From the NCBI RefSeq assembly GCF_013240295.1, contig NZ_JABETK010000001.1:2262501-2326500 (forward strand): a stretch of DNA of 64,000 bases, written 5' to 3'. The stretch's first letter is position 1; the number at the start of each line of letters is the position of its first letter. The translations under genes were made by a program, and so were the position numbers. This DNA is from Neoaquamicrobium sediminum (lineage in GTDB: Bacteria > Pseudomonadota > Alphaproteobacteria > Rhizobiales > Rhizobiaceae). The notes under the pieces are model-generated. The model saw nothing but the letters and a program-made list of their open reading frames with translations. It searched no databases and was not told the DNA's origin. Positions 25,988 to 35,267 of the stretch are shown in pieces.

Positions 25988-28980
25988 ATGACACAGATCG
26001 CTTCAACGGCGGCTCGCGCCAGCGCCGGCAAACCGCTCTTCCCGGTCAATTCCATGCCCGTCCTGGCCGAGCCCGCCCGCCTTCTCCTGCCGCGTCTCGA
26101 ACAGGGTCGCCGCATCGATGCGCCGGCCCTGCGCACCGCGATGGACGCCGCCTTCGGCGGCTCCGACACCGATGGCGTATGGGACTGGAAGACAGCTTAC
26201 GATGCCTGTGAGGGCGCGGCGGTCCTGTTCCTGCGTAAATACGGAAAGGCGCTTTTGCGCAAAGCCGGGTCTCCGGCCGCCGCGCTCCCGCTGCTCGCAA
26301 AGATCGCCGATCTTCTGCCCTCGCACACGCGCCGCTCCGAGGAGAGCGAAGTCTTTCAGCAATTCTCGACGCCGCTCGCGCTGGGCCTTGCCGCAGCGAC
26401 CGCCGCCGCCATCACGGCCGACGACATTGTGCTGGAGCCGTCTGCCGGCACCGGCCTGCTCGCCATTCTCGCCGAGATCGCCGGGGGCACCCTCCGCCTC
26501 AACGAAATCGCCCAGACGCGCGGCGACCTCCTGTCTTCTCTCTTTCCGGCTCTATCCGTTACGCGCTTCGACGCGGCCCAGATCGATGACCATCTGGACG
26601 CCAATATCGTGCCCAGCGTCGTGCTGATGAACCCGCCATTCTCGGCAATGGCAAACGTGTCGGGACGCATGGCCGACGCCGCCTATCGCCATGTCGCCTC
26701 GGCGCTGGCGCGCCTGGCGCCTGGCGGACGGCTCGTCGCCATCACCGGCGCCAGCTTCGCGCCCGGTGCGCCCAGATGGCGGGACGCCTTCGTCCGGCTG
26801 CAGGAGCACGGCCGCGTCGTCTTCACTGCCGCCATCGATGGCACCGTTTATGCGCGGCACGGCACGACCATCGACACGCGACTGACGGTGATCGACAAGA
26901 TCGCGGCCGAGGATCCGGCCGTGTTTCCCGAATCGCCGGGTATCGCGGCCGATGCGGCCACGATGCTCGCCTGGGTCCAGGCGCTCGTGCCGCCGCGTTC
27001 GCCCGTAGCGCTGCCGACAGGCTCCCCGCATGTGAACCGCCCGGCTCTCCTGAACGAAGCAATCTCCAGGCGGGTCGATACCACGCGGGCGCCGATCCTG
27101 TCCGCGCCGGAGGGTGCAGTGCTCGACTACGAGACCATCGACTGGACACCGCCGCTGGGCGCGCGGCTCACAGATGCGCTTTATGAAAGATACGCGCTTC
27201 AGTCGATCCGTATTCCCGGGTCTCAGGCGCATCCGACCAGGCTCGTGCAATCCGCGGCCATGGCCTCGGTCGCCCCGCCAAAGCCGAGCTATCGTCCGCA
27301 TCTGCCGGCAGATTTCGTCGAGACCGGCGTTCTGTCCGACGCCCAGCTCGAAAGCGTGATCTATGCAGGCGAAGCCCACAGTCAGCACCTCGCCGGCGCC
27401 TGGACCGTCGATGAGACCTGCGATGTCGTCACCGCGGCCGCGGATGATCAGGACGGCGCTGTCCGCTTCCGGCGCGGCTGGTTTCTCGGCGATGGCACCG
27501 GCGCCGGCAAGGGCCGCCAGGTCGCCGGCATCCTGCTCGACAACTGGCTCAAAGGCCGCCGCCGCGCCGTCTGGGTCTCCAAGTCCGACAAGCTGATCGA
27601 GGACGCGCAGCGCGACTGGACGGCGCTCGGCCAGGAGCGACTCCTGGTCACGCCGCTGTCGCGCTTTCGCCAGGGCACGCCGATCCGCCTCTCGCAGGGC
27701 ATCCTTTTTACAACCTACGCCACGCTGCGCTCCGACGAGCGCGGATCGAAGGTTTCGCGGGTCCGGCAGATCGTCGATTGGTTGGGCAAGGACTTCGATG
27801 GAGTGATCGTTTTCGACGAGAGCCACGCCATGCAGAACGCCGCCGGATCGAAGGGCGAACGCGGCGACCAGGCCGCCTCGCAACAAGGCCGTGCCGGGCT
27901 GCGTCTGCAGCACGCATTGCCCGATGCGCGCGTGGTCTATGTCTCGGCGACCGGTGCCACCGCGGTCCACAATCTCGCCTATGCCCAGCGGCTCGGCCTA
28001 TGGGGCGGCGAGGATTTCCCCTTCGCCACCCGCGCCGAATTCGTCGAGGCGATCGAGGATGGCGGGGTCGCGGCGATGGAGGTGCTGGCGCGCGATTTGA
28101 AGGCGCTCGGCCTCTATCAGGCCCGCTCGCTCTCCTACGAAGGCGTCGAATATGAGCTGCTCGAGCACCAGCTCACCGACGAGCAGCGCCGCATCTATGA
28201 CGCCTATGCTGGCGCCTTCGCGATCATTCATGGGCATCTCGACGCCGCCATGCAGGCGACCAATGTCACCGGCAGCCCAGAAAGCGGTGGAGCCACGCTG
28301 AATGCGCAGGCGAAATCCGCCGCGCGGTCCGCCTTCGAAAGCGCCAAGCAGCGCTTCTTCAATCACCTCATCACGGCGATGAAAACGCCGTCGCTGATCG
28401 CTTCCATCAACACCGACCTCGCCGCCGGCCATGCCGCCGTCATCCAGATCGTCTCGACCGGCGAGGCCCTGATGGAACGGCGTCTCGCCGAGATCCCGAC
28501 CGAGGACTGGAACGACGTCCAGGTCGACATCACGCCGCGCGAATATGTGCTCGACTATCTGGCGCACTCCTTCCCGGTGCAGCTCTACGAGCCCTTCACC
28601 GACAGCGAAGGCAATCTGTGCTCGCGGCCGGTGTTCCGCGACGGCCAGCCCGTCGAAAGCCGCGAGGCCGTCGCCCGGCGCGACCGGCTGATCGAAAAGC
28701 TTGCTTCGCTGCCGCCCGTGCCCGGCGCGCTCGACCAGATCGTCCAGCGCTTCGGCACCGATGAGGTGGCCGAGGTGACTGGCCGCTCTCGCCGCATCGT
28801 CCGCAAGGGTGATCGCCTCGCCGTGGAAGGCCGCGCCGTCGCCGCCAACCTCGCCGAGACCACGGCCTTCATGGACGACGCCAAGCGTATCCTGGTTTTC
28901 TCGGATGCCGGCGGCACCGGGCGGTCCTATCATGCCGACCTCGCAGCGAAGAACCGGCGGCTGCGCGTGCACTATCTGCT
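25988..28980 (+). pseudogene. Strawberry-notch methyltransferase/helicase, 5' part (interrupted)
   Basis: These 997 codons have an N-terminal SAM-dependent methyltransferase domain (LEPSAGTGLLAILAEIAGG, about residues 149-167; LMNPPFSAM, about residue 214). An SF2 helicase domain follows, with GWFLGDGTGAGKGRQVAGIL (Walker A, about residues 497-516) and VIVFDESHAMQN (DEAD-like box, about residue 606). The reading breaks off at HYLL, where a mobile element is inserted, and runs 82 codons into it before a stop. Intact homologues are large ICE proteins of about 1,400 aa, presumed to modify or remodel element DNA. Excision would rejoin this part to 35268-36609 in frame. Confidence 0.9.
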
Positions 28981-29005
28981 TTTGACGTATTCCTCGTTGG
29001 ATATC
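28980..29005. repeat. Left end of the element, imperfect terminal repeat
   Basis: TTTTGACGTATT at 28980-28991 is followed by GATATC at 29000-29005. Read inward, the right end gives TTTTGGCGTTTT (35260-35249) then GATATC (35242-35237). These are probable recombinase-binding arms next to the 7-bp ATCTGCT crossover core. Confidence 0.5.
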
Positions 29006-29070
29006 CTTAGCGCGGTACGGCCGCAGAGTCGACGGTTACGGGAGACTTGGCCGCGACACTTACGGCCGGG

Positions 29071-29129
29071 ATCGGCTGCTGCTGTGTTGGCGGAGGGCGT
29101 AGCCCGGAGCCAACACAGCAGCAGCCGAT
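29071..29129. repeat. Perfect 21-bp inverted repeat near the element's left end
   Basis: The arms 29071-29091 and 29109-29129 are perfectly complementary over 21 bp (outer ATCGGCTGCTGCTG...), with a 17-nt loop. It lies 56 bp beyond the stop of the last leftward recombinase gene. With no T-run it is not a standard terminator, but it could end or protect the transcript, block read-through from the host gene, or act as a folded recombination site. Confidence 0.65.
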
Positions 29130-29184
29130 GGCCTTTCAAATTCTGGGGTGCAGGGGGTTGCGGGAGCGAGCCTTATGGAGATCC

Positions 29185-30438
29185 TCAACTTGTCGCGGGC
29201 CGGACGGCGCGGTTGAGAGCAGCATAGTTTCGAGCCGCCCTGTTGAGATAGTATCGCAAGCTACGCCAGTCGGAATGCCCAAGTTCTTCTGCGGCGTCGA
29301 TCAAGATCTGGTGGTCATCGAACAGGATGTCGGAACTCCCCTTTGCCAATGCATACAGCCGGAAGACGACTTCCTCCGCAAAGCAGGCACGCAATCGATG
29401 GCCGCTACCCCGAACGTCAGCCACGACGAAGGCATCCTTGACGATATCTCCGACTGCCTTGGCGGTTAATCCATCTTTGGTTTTCAGCGACAGCCACAAA
29501 TATCCGTGAAACACCGGCCCGGAAGACTGCACCTTGGCGCGTTCCGACCATATAAAGTCGAGGGTCTGGTGGAGTAGTTGAAACGGCACCTTGATTTCGC
29601 GGGTCTTTCCGCCCTTCTCTATGATCTCTGCGGTGACGAATGTGCGGCCGCTCTGACGGAAGCGTTCCACCGCGCCGCGCATCTCCGTACGAGATTTCGA
29701 TGATGTGCCTGCGCGCGTAAAATGTTCGTTGGGCGCGAGAATGCCCTCGGCGACCAGCGACGCCCGCAAGCGTTCGATCGTCAACGAGGCAACGCCCGCA
29801 CGACGTAAGCCCACGTCTCGCATCCAGCGTGCGATCAGCCAGTTCCTCGCGGCGAGATAGGGATTATCCGGACTGGAAAGCACATCCAGCACCTGTTCGA
29901 CCGCATCATCCGACGGCGTCGGGCGGCCACCGTTTTTGGCTTTTGCGCTATAACCGAACGTCACCTTGCCTGTGCTGGGGTCAGATAAACGGGCATCCAG
30001 ACGCGCAACATAGTTTGCCGCGCGCCATTCCTCATGGCCCTGCGAGTAGCTGTGTTCCTGAAGCAGGTAACGATGGAAGCGTGAGATTACGTCGAGGCAG
30101 CGCGACAGGCGGCGACGCGTTCTGGCTCCCGGGTTTCCGAGCCTCAGACGTTCGAGTTCCGTTCCTGTCCAGCTGACAATCGAGTCGAGGCTTATGCTGC
30201 TCGTCGCGGGTTGCCCGAGTACGAAGTCCCACCAGGCGCAGAGAATATAAGCCTCATCTTCAATACTTCCCGGCGCCAGATGGCGCTGAACGGCCTGGGC
30301 GCGCAAATAGTCGAAGATCGGTTCGACCAACGCCCCGCCAGGATCGAGAACGAGCGGGAATCGCGGTAGACGATGCTTTTGCAGCACAAAGTCTTCGGAT
30401 GCCCGCACGATCCTGGTACGGCCTAAGCTGGCCTTCAT
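29185..30438 (-). CDS. Tyrosine recombinase (417 aa) of the inserted element
   Basis: The catalytic set of tyrosine recombinases can be picked out: Arg in VGLRRAGVASLT (about residue 210), HRLR in GSGHRLRACFAEE (about residue 350), His in LGHSDWRSL and the nucleophile Tyr in RYYLN (about residue 400). It therefore should cut and join DNA by itself. It is the last gene of the four-gene operon; its ATG overlaps the stop of the coiled-coil gene (ATGA). In Tn554 terms it would play the TnpA-like role; this is by analogy. Confidence 0.85.
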   Translation of the reverse strand: MKASLGRTRIVRASEDFVLQKHRLPRFPLVLDPGGALVEPIFDYLRAQAVQRHLAPGSIEDEAYILCAWWDFVLGQPATSSISLDSIVSWTGTELERLRLGNPGARTRRRLSRCLDVISRFHRYLLQEHSYSQGHEEWRAANYVARLDARLSDPSTGKVTFGYSAKAKNGGRPTPSDDAVEQVLDVLSSPDNPYLAARNWLIARWMRDVGLRRAGVASLTIERLRASLVAEGILAPNEHFTRAGTSSKSRTEMRGAVERFRQSGRTFVTAEIIEKGGKTREIKVPFQLLHQTLDFIWSERAKVQSSGPVFHGYLWLSLKTKDGLTAKAVGDIVKDAFVVADVRGSGHRLRACFAEEVVFRLYALAKGSSDILFDDHQILIDAAEELGHSDWRSLRYYLNRAARNYAALNRAVRPATS

Positions 30439-30878
30439 CGGATCGGCACAATGCGGGCGAGCTCGGATCGCGCTTCCGCAAGTTGGGCCTGGGCGATCTC
30501 CTTCAACTGTCGCTCACGGGTCAGAGCTTGTCCCATAAGTCGGTGCTCGCTGGAGAGGACAGCCATTTGCTGGGCGAGCGCCTGGACCTCTCGTTTCAGA
30601 GACTGAAGTTCCGTGCCCGGTCGTTGTACGGGTTTCAAGAGCTTGGCCGCAACCGTATCAAAACGCGCGCGCAATTCTGGATAATGACCGGACGGGGCCG
30701 GAGCTGCCAAATTGGGATTCGACCAGGCGGTGAGCCCCCGTTCCATATCGACCCAACGGGCAAGTTCTGCTGGCCCGCGTGGGCAATATTCTCCCTCCGG
30801 AAGGCCTCCCTTCGCAGCCCAGGATTCGAGCAATTCAACTTTGCGCTGAAAGGATTCCCTGGCAGCAGATGGTTTCAT
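30435..30878 (-). CDS. Small coiled-coil protein of the element (TnpC-like position)
   Basis: This 147-aa product starts MKPSAARESFQRKVELLESW. The second half (GTELQSLKREVQALAQQMAV, then LSSEHRLMGQALTRERQLKE and IAQAQLAEARSELARI) is a continuous coiled coil. ATG 30878 overlaps the previous stop (ATGA), and its own stop overlaps the 417-aa gene start. Tn554 TnpC and KfrA-like proteins are small coiled-coil helpers of recombination in similar positions, so a synaptic or DNA-bridging role is likely. A longer upstream frame shadows the 762-aa gene. Confidence 0.7.
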   Translation of the reverse strand: MKPSAARESFQRKVELLESWAAKGGLPEGEYCPRGPAELARWVDMERGLTAWSNPNLAAPAPSGHYPELRARFDTVAAKLLKPVQRPGTELQSLKREVQALAQQMAVLSSEHRLMGQALTRERQLKEIAQAQLAEARSELARIVPIR

Positions 30879-33163
30879 TTCTGATCGACTCCATGGAAAC
30901 GGGCCAGGTGATCTTCGGCCGCTTGCCGTCTTTCGGCCATCCTGGCTGCCAGCACTGTTCCCGGGCACATGAGGCAAGCGCTATTGGCGCTTTCTATCAC
31001 CTTTTCCCAGTATCTCCTGTTCTCGGCCAACTGCACATTGTGCGGGCATCCGGCGCAGATCAGATCTTCAGCGTACCGTAAATCGGGACCTTGGCGTCGT
31101 TGTGCCTCCGGATTCTTTCTTCGGGCCGCAATCACACAGCCCGCCACGCTGAGGTCCTTTTCCGAGTTACCACACGCGCAATAGGAATGGCCCTGGCCAT
31201 TCGGTTCCAGACTTTGCGCCCCCGCAAACTCAATGAGCAGTCGATCGAATGTCGGCCCGTCTGCACCGTAGTCGCCGACCTCGGCGCGTGCTTGCCAATC
31301 AGCCTTGAGACGTTGAAGGTCGTTCAGGATCCTTGTCCCGGCCCTGCCGCTGAGTTGCTCATGACCATCGAGTGCCCGACGATAGATCTCGAGACGGAAG
31401 TCGAGGCCGACCTCCTCGAATGTTCGCAGCCTCAGGTCTTCGCGTGCAAGCGCACGCCTGGCCTGTTCAAGGTCTGCTCGGGCATGGTCGACAAGCTTGA
31501 AGAAACCTCCGAACCGCGCTTCGGTGATGTACGAACGGGTGCTGTCCGGATCATAGTGGCAAAGATATTGGGATAGGGCGGTCAGCGAGCGGTCCCGATA
31601 CCGATAATAATAGACGACCGCGAAAAACCGACGGAACTGGTGTGGAGCGAAGGACCAATAAGTGCCGTCGGGAAGCGCAGGCACCTTCATCTCCTCGGCA
31701 AAGGCCAGCAAGCCGCGGCTGATGTTGGGGGTCTGGACCGACGGGGCCCTGGCGAATGGGTTGTGTAACTGTAGCAGCCACCGTGATCCGGATTCCTTGC
31801 GTGCGGTTGCACTCAGCCACATCAATATCTCCACGGCTTTTGCTACCGCCGCCGGGGCCGGAATCCGCTCCCGACCGCGGACGCTTTTGGCGATGAAGGT
31901 CTTGAGCCAAAGCTCACCGCCATCATCCTCCAGGCAATCATCTCGTAAGCTGAGAATTTCCTCGATCCTTCTTGCCGAGAAGGCCGCGATGACGATCACG
32001 CACGCAGTGGGAAGCAGGCGCAGGAAGATATGGTGGAGGCTGGTCGTGACATTGTTGATAGCCGCGCCATCGAAATGGCCGATGCTGGGAATGCCCAGTG
32101 CTCCATCCTCGCGCACATGCTTGAGCGCCGGACTGTTCCAGATGTCGTGGACCAGTTTTGCACGACGCCATTTGCCAGGCTCGTTCCTGAACCCTCGCTC
32201 GGCATGACGGACGTCATCGACAAGTGTCTTCAGATCGTCGGCGTAAAACAATACCCATCGAAGTGCGCGATCAATGAGAAAACAGGTTTGGGTTGCCGGC
32301 GCGGTCGGGGTTTTGGAAAGCGGTGCACCGAGCTTCCTGGCTAACCGGGCGGAGTCGATCCTTCTGTTGAATGGTCTATATCCAATCGGATCATGTGTGA
32401 GTTCTTCCTGGAGGCGGCCAAGTCGTTCCCAAACGCGCATATAGCGATCTAAGGATTGCCCACAGAATGTCTGATCTCTCTTGCGATTGTTTACCCGGTT
32501 ATGAAGACAGGGGGTGATTTTGAGGCCGTTCTCAACGGCCCAATCAGCAAAAATCTTCGCCGCATTGTCCGATAGCTGTTTGCTATATTCGAAACCGGCC
32601 AGCCTGCTGGCCGCTTCGACGGAGAAAGTATTCGGGTCACTTTGTTGAACAGGCGGAGCGCGGCCGGCATGACGACATCTTTTAACGGCTTCTCGCGCCG
32701 CAGCTTCAGATCGGATCAGTCCTTCCATGCCGGCGTGCTTCAGGCTGTCGCAAAACTCCTCGAACCAGGCCTGTGTCAGATCCGACATGCCAGGAAGCCC
32801 ACACGCGGTGCGCCAACGAAGGAATGCAACGAACCCCGCATATTCCTCCCGGATGGTCGAGGCAGAGCGGACCCAGGCATTCGGCCCGGTAAGCGCGTAA
32901 TAGACGTATTTCTTGGCGGTAAGGAGATCTCGCCATTCGGCGTAGTCCGTCAGGCGTCGGTCTGGTGCGATCAAGATGTCGAACCGGATCGTCGTGCTCG
33001 CGTGCCGGCGTATCGTCGGGTTGTCGAGCTCAACCAACCAGGCATTATCCTCGAGAGTGCCGTCCTTGAGCCAGAGCGGCCTCGGGTTTTGCAGGAACTC
33101 GCAAAAGGCGGCAGCACCTGCCTCGCGGGCGTGTCGTGGCGGTTGATGGACCCGGCTCACCAT
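30875..33163 (-). CDS. Large tyrosine recombinase (762 aa) with Cys-rich C-terminus
   Basis: Catalytic motifs: Arg in FSARRIEEILSLRDD (about residue 398), HQFRRFFAVVYYYRY (His and Arg, about residue 520), LCHYDPDSTRSYITEA with His and the probable nucleophile Tyr (about residues 546-560). A C-terminal extension (CACGNSEKDLSVAGC ... CAGCPHNVQ ... CLMCPGT) is Cys-rich and probably binds zinc. Tn554 TnpB is similarly large with a C-terminal extension. ATG 33163 overlaps the stop of the 664-aa gene by 7 bp. It appears complete. Confidence 0.82.
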   Translation of the reverse strand: MVSRVHQPPRHAREAGAAAFCEFLQNPRPLWLKDGTLEDNAWLVELDNPTIRRHASTTIRFDILIAPDRRLTDYAEWRDLLTAKKYVYYALTGPNAWVRSASTIREEYAGFVAFLRWRTACGLPGMSDLTQAWFEEFCDSLKHAGMEGLIRSEAAAREAVKRCRHAGRAPPVQQSDPNTFSVEAASRLAGFEYSKQLSDNAAKIFADWAVENGLKITPCLHNRVNNRKRDQTFCGQSLDRYMRVWERLGRLQEELTHDPIGYRPFNRRIDSARLARKLGAPLSKTPTAPATQTCFLIDRALRWVLFYADDLKTLVDDVRHAERGFRNEPGKWRRAKLVHDIWNSPALKHVREDGALGIPSIGHFDGAAINNVTTSLHHIFLRLLPTACVIVIAAFSARRIEEILSLRDDCLEDDGGELWLKTFIAKSVRGRERIPAPAAVAKAVEILMWLSATARKESGSRWLLQLHNPFARAPSVQTPNISRGLLAFAEEMKVPALPDGTYWSFAPHQFRRFFAVVYYYRYRDRSLTALSQYLCHYDPDSTRSYITEARFGGFFKLVDHARADLEQARRALAREDLRLRTFEEVGLDFRLEIYRRALDGHEQLSGRAGTRILNDLQRLKADWQARAEVGDYGADGPTFDRLLIEFAGAQSLEPNGQGHSYCACGNSEKDLSVAGCVIAARRKNPEAQRRQGPDLRYAEDLICAGCPHNVQLAENRRYWEKVIESANSACLMCPGTVLAARMAERRQAAEDHLARFHGVDQK

Positions 33164-35151
33164 AACTCGATGGCCCGCACAGTGCCCGCCGTCAGGCCGG
33201 CATCGACTTCGGCCTCCATCATCCTGAGAGCGCGACGGTGATGGGAGGACCGCAACCGATCAAGAATGACTTCGCAGAGAGCCTGGAAATTCAGCCAGAC
33301 CTCGGCCCATCTTGCAGGATTGTTCGCCTTGAACGCTTCCTCCTGCCGGCCAAGAGATCGTTGGAAAAGGACAAGCGCCCGGATGCTATCGTTGCTCGGC
33401 CGGAACTGCCGGAAATGACAAGTCGCGCATTTGTCGATGGCCATGCAGGGTCCTGTATCCTCGTTGTTGGACGTCTTGGGGGCCGTGCAGAGAAAGCCCA
33501 GGCCCGTGGTTCTGGCGTGGTCCAAGGCGCTCTCGTGCGTCATCGATGTTCCAAGGGTATCGGCCGCTCCTTCGATGGGTTCGATGAGGCCCGCTTCTAA
33601 TGCGGCTAGGAATGTCCGCATTTTTGAGGCAAGAAGGGCTTTGAACCACGGACGGCTCAGATACCGCATGGTGGTGGCTGAGTTCTTGTGCTGAGCCAAT
33701 CGCGCCGCGACCGTATGTTCGAAATTGGCGCGCGCCGCTTCCAGTTGAAGGACCGTGGGCCGGATCATCTGGCGACGTAGCGGTAGCCGGCCAATGACGG
33801 GGTGCTCGAAATTCTCGGCCAGCATCGCCTGCCAGTGGTGATCGATGGCAGCGGTTGTCATCGGACCGATACGGTTGCGGTCGGATTTATATCCAGGCAC
33901 GATCCAGAGCTTATCGGCAGTGGGCAATTCGAGGTATCGGGCCGTTGCCCGAATGCGCTCCGACAGCTTCTGCCAGGCGCGGATCGCTTCGGCACCGCTG
34001 AGATCGCCGTCGTTGTGGCGGACGTCAATGTCGGCGCCTTCCCAAAGGGTGCCTTCCTGGATTTCGCCACGGGCGCGCAATTTTGCCGCGGCGACGGTGA
34101 TGATCCGGACTTTGCCCCGGTGAATATCACCGATGAAGGGATCTGCGGCGAGCCGGTCACAGGTCGATACATTGAATGCGGTGTCGATCATGACGATGGT
34201 TTGCGCAGCGAGCAGCAACCGAACGTTGCCCTCAACGTGACTGACGGCTTCCGTCCAGCCACCGAGCGCCGTGCCATGGCAGCCCAGCATCGTATTCTTC
34301 CAGTCGTTGAAACTCCGTCGATGCGGTTCCGCCAGCGCGAGATAGCGCACCATGATGGCCATGCCTCGCTGTCTGGCATTGGCACGATTCTCGTCGGAGA
34401 GCGTGGCTCTTCGGACGTGAAGCGCGCTCAAATCCTGGAGGAGGTCCTCTGGTGTCCGCGGTGTCGGTAGATCCCGCGCTGCTGTGAAAGCCTGACCAGT
34501 TTCCCACTTGGCTATTCCGGCGCGCAGAGTACGCACGCAGATTGCCCGCAGCGCATAAAGTCGTTCATCGTTGAGACGGATGACTTCGCGCCAGTCGAGC
34601 TGGTCGTATTTCGGTCGTACCCACCCTTGTAGATCCGTCGGCAGTTCGACCTTGTTGAGTTCGCCGAATGATGGAATGTTCCGTCCCGTCAGTTGCCCCC
34701 GGGCAACGGGTGTAAATCTACCGGGATCGCTCCAGAGGCCGGCGCGGGACAGCCGCCGCAGGCAACTGACAACGGCTTCGAGGAGAGCTTTCCTGGAAAG
34801 CAGGTTGGTGTTGTTGATGATTTCGAAGCACTCGATGTCGCGTAACCGTGACGCCCAAGCCTCGCCCACCTCGTACATGAGCATTTTCGTCAAGCGCTCT
34901 GACCGCCCGAGCTGGATCGAATTGAAGAATAGGGCCTCTGCAGATTCTGCGCATATTTCGGCCCTCAGAGCCACCCAGCGGAGAAAGCGGACGAACGCCC
35001 GAAAATAACCCGCAGTTGTCGACGCGGTACAGCCGATGAATTGCTGCTCCCACGCAGACGCGAGGCGCTTGGCCGCCGCGGTGCCATAGAGCGGAACCAC
35101 CACGGCGAAATCGAAAATCCTGCCGTCGACCTTGACTTCGAAGCTGTCCAA
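33157..35151 (-). CDS. Recombinase-like protein (664 aa), first gene of the element
   Basis: The start is uncertain: TTG 35151 has GGAGG 5 nt upstream and is chosen; TTG 35163 is also in frame. The middle and C-terminal parts resemble a tyrosine recombinase fold (NFEHTVAARLAQHKNSATTM then RYL, about residues 494-517). In place of the usual HxLR box one sees QMIRPTVLQL, so the catalytic His seems missing. A CAIDKCATCHF-like segment, exactly CMAIDKCATCHF (about residue 585), may bind metal. It may be an accessory DNA-binding subunit rather than an enzyme. It is transcribed from the right end of the element. Confidence 0.75.
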   Translation of the reverse strand: MDSFEVKVDGRIFDFAVVVPLYGTAAAKRLASAWEQQFIGCTASTTAGYFRAFVRFLRWVALRAEICAESAEALFFNSIQLGRSERLTKMLMYEVGEAWASRLRDIECFEIINNTNLLSRKALLEAVVSCLRRLSRAGLWSDPGRFTPVARGQLTGRNIPSFGELNKVELPTDLQGWVRPKYDQLDWREVIRLNDERLYALRAICVRTLRAGIAKWETGQAFTAARDLPTPRTPEDLLQDLSALHVRRATLSDENRANARQRGMAIMVRYLALAEPHRRSFNDWKNTMLGCHGTALGGWTEAVSHVEGNVRLLLAAQTIVMIDTAFNVSTCDRLAADPFIGDIHRGKVRIITVAAAKLRARGEIQEGTLWEGADIDVRHNDGDLSGAEAIRAWQKLSERIRATARYLELPTADKLWIVPGYKSDRNRIGPMTTAAIDHHWQAMLAENFEHPVIGRLPLRRQMIRPTVLQLEAARANFEHTVAARLAQHKNSATTMRYLSRPWFKALLASKMRTFLAALEAGLIEPIEGAADTLGTSMTHESALDHARTTGLGFLCTAPKTSNNEDTGPCMAIDKCATCHFRQFRPSNDSIRALVLFQRSLGRQEEAFKANNPARWAEVWLNFQALCEVILDRLRSSHHRRALRMMEAEVDAGLTAGTVRAIELW

Positions 35152-35260
35152 CGTACCCTCCAATCAAGCCTGTGAGGATACATATCGAGTCGAGCAGATT
35201 CGCTAAGCGGCTGTGTTGATAGCGAAAATCTGATTCGATATCGATCGCAAAACGCCAAAA
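35152..35260 (-). promoter_or_regulatory. Right end of the element: leader and probable promoter region
   Basis: The stretch holds the right terminal repeat (35237-35260) and an inner dyad: AGATTCGCTA pairs with TAGCGAAAATCT apart from two extra bases (about 35200-35231). These are candidate recombinase-binding sites that would overlap the promoter of the leftward operon. No clear -35/-10 pair stands out. Confidence 0.4.
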
Positions 35261-35267
35261 ATCTGCT

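Larger units (their letters stand above)
28981..35267. mobile_element. 6.3-kb tyrosine-recombinase element inserted in the strawberry-notch gene
   Basis: ATCTGCT occurs at both junctions (28974-28980 and 35261-35267). Removing 28981-35267 leaves one copy and restores a 4,335-nt reading frame (1,444 aa) through H-Y-L-L-E-P-G-W. Inside are four leftward genes with overlapping starts and stops: a 664-aa and a 762-aa recombinase-like protein, a 147-aa coiled-coil protein and a 417-aa tyrosine recombinase. The ends carry imperfect inverted repeats. The layout recalls Tn554 (TnpA, TnpB, TnpC) and other recombinase-trio elements, with one extra gene. There is no cargo. Confidence 0.8.
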
